From: Arcuatula senhousia
Lineage: Eukaryota; Mollusca; Bivalvia; Mytilida; Mytilidae
Assembly: GCA_963971305.1 (NCBI GenBank)
Contig: OZ020305.1
Coordinates: forward strand, 47,515,750-47,579,749
Length of the DNA: 64,000 nucleotides
Reading direction: 5' to 3'
In this document: in pieces, positions 58,696-64,000 of the stretch
Numbering within the stretch: position 1 is the first letter of the stretch
Layout of the letters: every line of letters begins with the position of its first letter
Notes under the pieces: model-generated
What the model was told of the DNA's origin: nothing
The model's input: the letters and a program-made list of their open reading frames with translations, nothing else
Databases searched by the model: none
Program-made: the position numbers and the translations under genes

Positions 58696-58816
58696 AGCAA
58701 ATATAGAAATGGACAAACTACGAAGATCAACATCTGGAGACATGGCAAGGTTGGAGGCAGCAATGAGAAAATCGGACTTACAAGTGGCAAGTTTACAGAA
58801 ATCTCTAGATCAAAAA
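58696..58816 (+). CDS. TACC: TACC-domain protein, second-last coding exon
   Basis: This exon lies between CATCTTACAG and GTAAGA. It has one base completing a Leu codon plus 40 codons, reading ANIEMDKLRR through MARLEAAMRKSDLQVASL to KSLDQK. Charged residues with Leu, Met, Ile or Val at heptad spacing continue the coiled coil in the same frame as the previous exon. It ends in phase 0. A 123-codon unspliced frame over this exon (58,472-58,843) includes intron sequence and is not the gene. Confidence 0.87.
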
Positions 58817-59467
58817 GTAAGATTCTTAAATTTGTTTGATTGAATTTAATGAAGTTTTAAGTTCCATGTCTAACATTGTTTTTCATTTAATTAAAAACAA
58901 AGAATATAAATGTAACTATTGAAAACCTTGAGATTATTAACTAATAAGATTGATTCTGTTCCATACTGAGAAAAAACTTTCCCATGTCCATATCTGAGGG
59001 TGTGGACGAGGTTTAAAGAATATAGTATAACAGCCAAAATAATTAACAGATAAAAAATAATGGCTCAAGTAAAGAAGAACAGAGAATACTTGCTCTAAAC
59101 GAAAAAAAGAATAATGGGAAAGGTGGCCAAAACATTAAAAAGAATATAGAATAAAGATAAAAAAAATAAAGAATACAAAATATAGGATACCCATCCATAC
59201 CCTCATTACTTCCATTAAAGTTTCCAATTTTAAACAATTAATGATGTATACATACCCACTTACTATTATCTGTAAGGTATCTGAATATTCATCTCTTCAG
59301 CTGTTTTAAAGAAATACAAGACTAGAGAAGTAGAGTTATTCCCCTTTAGCAGAAGCAAACTTGTCACCACTCATGTTGCAGCATTGTGTAACTTTATATA
59401 TTTTTTAAGTTCTAGAACATATTTGTTACCTTTGCTTTAACTATATGTACAACTTTTTTGTTTTTAG

Positions 59468-59533
59468 GTGAAAGAAAATGAAGAATTAACTGCAATTTGT
59501 GATGAACTAATTTCTAAAGTAGGCTCAGATTGA
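59468..59533 (+). CDS. TACC: TACC-domain protein, last coding exon with stop
   Basis: It follows the acceptor GTTTTTAG and reads VKENEELTAICDELISKVGS, Asp, then TGA at 59,531-59,533. The 'EEL..ICDELI.K' ending is the characteristic C-terminus of TACC proteins, so this is the true end of the gene. The two introns are 478 and 651 bp. Together the three exons give about 97 residues, roughly the C-terminal half of a typical ~200-residue TACC domain. Confidence 0.88.
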   Translation: MKENEELTAICDELISKVGSD

Positions 59534-62490
59534 TGAAGACTTATATTGTATGAATGCTGTATGTTTGTTGTCAAGATATTTGACTTGTACCTGAATAGCT
59601 GAAGAAAACATGTGATAGTTGTAACTTTATAACAGAGCCATTTTCCATCATTTATTTGTATGTACATTAGCTTTATGTCATTGCATGCTATTAAACCATA
59701 TTTAGATTTAAAGGGAAGCAACTCTGGTTACTGGTACTGTGTAAAGATTTAAAATAGTTCTTATATAAGTTAGTATATTAAATATTTAACATATAAAAAT
59801 TCCTATTTTTGAAATAGAATTATTGCTTCTTTATATAACTAGCAAATATTTCAACAATTAGCATTTAATAGTCAATAGTTATAAATATTATATTTATTAT
59901 TTCATTTTTAAATTGAAATTAATGTAGATACCATTGAATAACTCCAGATTTTTTGGTGCAAGCATATCTGAACTTTTTGTCACCAAGTTAAAATCCACAT
60001 GTGTTCTCTTAGAAGCTTATGCAGCAAGCACTTCTTTATAGATTGTCAAATATTTATTGATGAATAAGTCATGCCTTTTGTAAAAATTTCTTCATGGTTA
60101 GAATTCATAGTTAATTGTGAATTGGTTACAATTTTTAGATCTTCACTCAGTTAGTTGTGAATGGCTCAAATATTAAGATTTTACAGAAACAAAATGCATG
60201 TCCCTCCTGTTCTATAAAAAAAAAACTGATCAGGAGCCTCTAAATAGAACTCCTAACTATTTATTCTATACCCAATTTTATAGCTGTTTTGTGAAATTTA
60301 CTCACTGCAATATATATAACCTGTGCCATTCAAAACACTGCTTCATTGTAAATGAAATGCAAATTTCTATGCAAAAACATTTGATTTAACTGGAAAAAGA
60401 CATGATTTAAAAAATATAACAAGATTGAAATAGTTGTTCTTTATCTTTGTCAAGAAATTTTCAAATATTCAATAATCTTTCATGAAGTGTTTATAAATCA
60501 GTGTCAAGTGACTTTGTTTCATCATGTTCATTTTTATCCCATTTTATGTACATTGTTATTTATGTCAGAAAGGATGTATGTATTTTGAAGTTATTACATT
60601 GATATATTTATTTTATATATTTCCAATGTTGGTGTTTTATTTGTTACTAAGCCTTACTCATGACAAATACATTATGTATTGTGTATTGTTTATCAATGCA
60701 TTTTCAAATTAACGAAACCATATGAAATTAAAACAATTATAAGTCTTAGATATGTTTCGATAACCAAAATTCTGATATGATATATCAAACCATTAAGCAG
60801 TCAGAAATAAAATAGGTCACACTACGTACTTCATACCCTTGAAAATTTATGGCCGAGTTGAAGATATTACTTAAATTCAAGATAACTGCTTTTAGATGAT
60901 AGCTATTGTTGTTGGTATTTTTGTGAGCTCTGCAACCAGTTAATGGCATATTTGTTCATATCGGATTATTTTGATCTCAAATACTGTCTCGTTAGTTTTT
61001 ATAGGAGATTGTATGAGTATAAAATATACTTAATGCTAATAATTTTGTGCTTTTTGATGAAAATTAGATGTTTGAAATTAATTTACTTCGAAAAATATTT
61101 TCTATTACTATTATGAAATAAAAATTGTTTAAATGTTTTCATGTTAACCAAATCTTTGGTTTAAAACAATTATCAATAATCTATGAATTCAATGTGCATT
61201 TTGCCATGTTTTAAACACCATTAAGAAATAAGTTTAAATTGATGTGATTTTTTTGTACAGTTTTGTTAGAACCATTAGTGATATATTTGTTGGTATACAA
61301 GTTGTACGTTATAAAGCTTATGTGATATTTGTAATATTTCACTCCATTTAAGTACCTCAATCATTTAAAGCTTAATGACAGCTACAAAGCCAGTAGTTTG
61401 CCATGAACAAAATATATATATTTGTCAGTGGTTATATTTTAAATTTTTTATTTGGAAATTATCATATAAGCTTTGCAAACTGTGTGGACAGATTTTTTTT
61501 GTAATTAAAAATTTTCAATTTATTAAACTTCAAGTTGCTCTGTGTCACTAAGCTTGACATTTGTTAAAAAAATTCAGTCACCCCTTTCTAGTTATTTTAA
61601 GGTCTGTGATTCACATTTAAGGATGGTCACTCTTCATGTTTCATAATTTCAGTCTAATTTCAGAACTCCATTAGACTTTACCTTTAATTACTGAAGATTT
61701 TTTTTTGCACACTGACCCCTACTTTTTATGATATTTTCTGATTATATAGACCATAAAAACCAACTGTATAGAATTTCTTGAAATTTTTTACACAACTTTA
61801 TGGTTTTAAAGGCCAATTATGTCACAATGATAAAAGTTATGTAAAATCAAGAGGATTCTGATTTCCAGCCAAATTTTGACGTCAAATATCTCGGAAACGA
61901 GCAGATGGACCTGTAGTTTTCTTTTTGTCATTTCATTAAGTGAACAATTGTCTATCATTTCCACCATAAATCATAAATAATTTGATATAAAAAAGTTCAG
62001 GAGTGACCATCCTGAAAACAATTCAAATGAGATTGTTTTCACTTATTATATGTATTTAATGCATTTGGCTAGAGTGCTTCTGATGAGTGCTAAATAGACT
62101 AAACATGTGTCAAACGTAGAAAAAATTATTGCCTGGAACTTTTTATAGTTGGGCAGTTTAAATTTTTTTCATATGTCTATTTGGAAAAAAAAAACTTTTA
62201 AACAAAAACAATTATGAACAAGGAATTGCCTTGGAAAGTAAATTGGTTAAAACATTTTTTTGCACTTCCAACTTTAATTTTATAATCCATCCACATTGTT
62301 TTGCTATTTGATGTAAGTAAGTGCTGAAATAGAGACAGACATGTTTATTCATTATTATCATTTGTTTAAAATTGATTATGTTCAGAATATATTGTTAAAG
62401 CTTGTGTTTTCTTTTTTATCAGTGTAACCACTTACCTGTTCTTGTTCAAGTTTACCGGTTTTGTTGTTGCCCTTTTGGACTTTTGACCCT
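59534..62490. other. Non-coding AT-rich region, possible TACC 3' UTR at its start
   Basis: No gene or repeat family was recognised. Candidate AATAAA polyadenylation signals occur at 60,806 and 61,117, but in such AT-rich sequence they are weak evidence. Open frames here are short and have no recognisable motif. Confidence 0.5.
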
Positions 62491-62491
62491 T

Positions 62492-62612
62492 GAATGCCCC
62501 ATTGGTGCCTCTTTGCTGCTTGCTTCACCCATATCCCCATATTATTAATATACAATTTAAACTAAAACCAAGCAAATATTTGGAAAAAAGCAATGGTACC
62601 AATGGGACATTC
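62492..62612. repeat. Inverted repeat, possible small fold-back element
   Basis: GAATGCCCCATTGGTGCC (62,492-62,509) is the reverse complement of GGTACCAATGGGACATTC (62,595-62,612) with two mismatches. The spacer is about 85 bp. No clear target duplication was found. Confidence 0.4.
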
Positions 62613-62928
62613 AAACATTGCAAGTTTGAAAAAAAAACCAAGACAAAATGAGTCGAATCAGCAATGCAAACTCAAGTCCAAAGACAGATTAGGAAAAACT
62701 ATATGCTATATAATGCCAATCAGAATATAAAAACAAGTTTCATTTCTGCTTACTTTCTTTCCATTGATTACATCCATCCACCACATTTATGGATGCTACT
62801 AAGAATTCCCTGAAAATGTTTGTTTTACACATTATGATGTTTTGATTCATCCTTGGTAGTTTCATTTGATGAATATTGTAGTTTGTTCTTACTTCGAGAA
62901 AAGAATGCCTTTGATAGATTATCACACT

Positions 62929-63115
62929 CAGGGGCGGATCCAGAAATTTTCGAAAAGGGGGGGCGGGGGGTTCCACATACTGGGTTCTGTAGGCCAAAGG
63001 GGGGGGGGGGGGGGTTCCAGACCAATTTTGCTGAAAATCTACACAAAAAATTTAAAAATTCGGAGGAAAGGGAGGGTTCCGACCCCCCGTACCCCCCCCT
63101 CTGGATCCGCCACTG
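62929..63115. mobile_element. 187 bp MITE with CAGGGGCGGATCCAG-type inverted ends
   Basis: The left end CAGGGGCGGATCCAG and right end CTGGATCCGCCACTG are inverted copies with one mismatch in 15. A 5 bp direct repeat ACACT flanks it (62,924-62,928 and 63,116-63,120). The inside holds G runs on one side and C runs on the other (63,000-63,100). This GGCGGATCC terminus is a familiar dispersed repeat in animal genomes. It has no coding capacity. Confidence 0.75.
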
Positions 63116-63138
63116 ACACTGCCATATGATATAATAGT

Positions 63139-63166
63139 CCCCCTTTCTTTGACTGAAAAGTAGGGG
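63139..63166 (+). other. Possible further head-like palindrome
   Basis: CCCCCTTTCTTTGACTG followed by AAAAGTAGGGG pairs imperfectly and is followed by TATAAAGGGAGAAGG and a CTGTCTGTGTG stretch, much like the family G head and its TCTGTC tail. No closing 3' end was found before the window ends. Confidence 0.3.
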
Positions 63167-63589
63167 TATAAAGGGAGAAGGTGTTTGTCATTCCTTCTGT
63201 CTGTGTGTACTTTTCACTTACCAATTGATTTTCCACAACTCCTCCTAAACTTATTGGATTTTCATGAAACTTTTACACAATCTTTATGATATAATGTAGA
63301 TCATATGATGTGCACATTTTGTTCTAAAATCTAATCTATTTCGTTTTCAGCTCAAAGGGACCAAAGGTATTTGCCATCCTTTGGCATCTGTTGTCTGTTA
63401 ACAATTTTTTCTGAAATTTTCTCTAAATCAATTAAAACAGAATTCAATGAAACCTAGTATGGTTGATCCATGGGGTATCCTGCACAAATTTTTTGTTGTT
63501 GAAATCTTTGATCCATCAAACAAATTGGCATCTGCTTTGATAAAAAGCTACATCAAGTGAAGTGTGATACCATGCAACATGTTGAACCC

Positions 63590-63915
63590 TGTTCATAAGC
63601 AACTTCATGTCATAGAGTGGTGAAACTTGGTCAGTGGATACATCTTTGATAGTACTCAACAAATGTACCAAAATTAGGTCACCTACATATCTCAGTAACT
63701 GCAAGTCGTAGAGGGATATTTGGTCAGAGGGTACATCATTGGTGGTTACCAACATGAATACCAGAATAAAGTCACCTTGACCTACATTTTCTGCATGAAT
63801 GACTCTTGTAAAGTTTTGGATAAGGTCTATATCTCAGTAAGTGCAAGTGGTAAAGTGATGATATTTGATCTTTGGAAGAAACTAACATATACACCAAAAT
63901 TAGGTCTTTGACCAA
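63590..63915 (+). repeat. Degenerate internal tandem repeats
   Basis: Three or so diverged copies of a 100-140 bp repeat, recognised by TTGGTCAGTGGATACATC, TTGGTCAGAGGGTACATC and ATTTGATCTTTGG, with TATCTCAGTAA between them. This could be the body of the element whose possible head is at 63,139. No coding gene is seen. Confidence 0.4.
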
Positions 63916-64000
63916 CATTTTTAAATAAACAGGTCATTAGCTGTTGTGTTCTACTACTCCAGTTTTTAACTCACCTAACTCACCTTCCAATTGCAACCAA

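Noticed and set aside
58472..58843. A 123-codon frame overlapping the second TACC exon
   Set aside because: Its first part is intron sequence; the acceptor at 58,695, the phase match and the coiled-coil homology support the spliced exon.

Overview
The window is eukaryotic and AT-rich. It holds spliced exons with GT-AG introns, a non-LTR retrotransposon, the helicase-endonuclease end of a Helitron/Helentron, and the last exons of a TACC-domain gene. The repeat style (dense Helentron-like elements with microsatellites, Pearl/HINE-like) suggests a bivalve mollusc such as a mussel. That assignment is inference; no species marker was tested.

About 1-57,270 is one transposon island made almost entirely of Helentron-like non-autonomous elements, all on the + strand. 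They share one plan. (1) A 5' 'head' is a 28-33 nt imperfect palindrome starting AWGTC or AAGGTC, followed by a T-rich stretch and an (ATT)n tract. (2) A 'body' carries about 100-120 bp core repeats. (3) Near the 3' end lies the reverse complement of the head's first 8-13 bases, then a hairpin, then CTAG followed by TT. I call the terminus families A (ATGTCGACCG / CGGTCGACAT), B (ATGTCACTCCAC / GTGGAGTGACAT), C (AAGGTCTTTCCC / GGGAAAGACCT; subtypes C1, C2), D (AAGTCGCCCAAAA / TTTTGGGCGACTT), E (ATGTCTCCCAAAC / GTTTGGGAGACAT), F (ATGTCCCC / GGGGACAT), F' (AAGTCCCC / GGGGACTT) and G (AGGGCACC / weak GGGCCCT).

Layout: 1-2,656 is the 3' part of an autonomous family B element. 2,662-36,955 is family A: heads, short elements with 3, 6 or 9 core repeats, and three large elements with 2, 7 and 8 tandem copies of a ~1,014 bp unit. 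A nearly full-length but frameshifted CR1/L2-like LINE (32,475-36,292, minus strand) interrupts the last of these. 36,964-46,206 is families B and C, and 46,207-47,217 a family A body. 47,226-57,266 is families D, E and F. 57,508-58,073 is a family G element just upstream of an exon. 58,111-59,533 carries three 3'-terminal exons of a TACC gene. 59,534-64,000 is non-coding, with a MITE at 62,929-63,115.

The main observation is that heads and bodies are ordered like nested parentheses. At 36,964-42,125 the heads read B B C C and the bodies read C C B B. At 49,969-53,145 heads F F' F are followed by bodies F F' F. The simplest reading is that each new element inserts between two Ts in the (ATT)n tract just behind the resident's head. 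This strands the head upstream and pushes the body downstream, and the newcomer brings a fresh (ATT)n target. Because (ATT)n has TT on one strand only, this also explains the single orientation. Three bodies (45,265-46,206; 48,600-49,963; 56,176-57,266) lack a head at the expected place.
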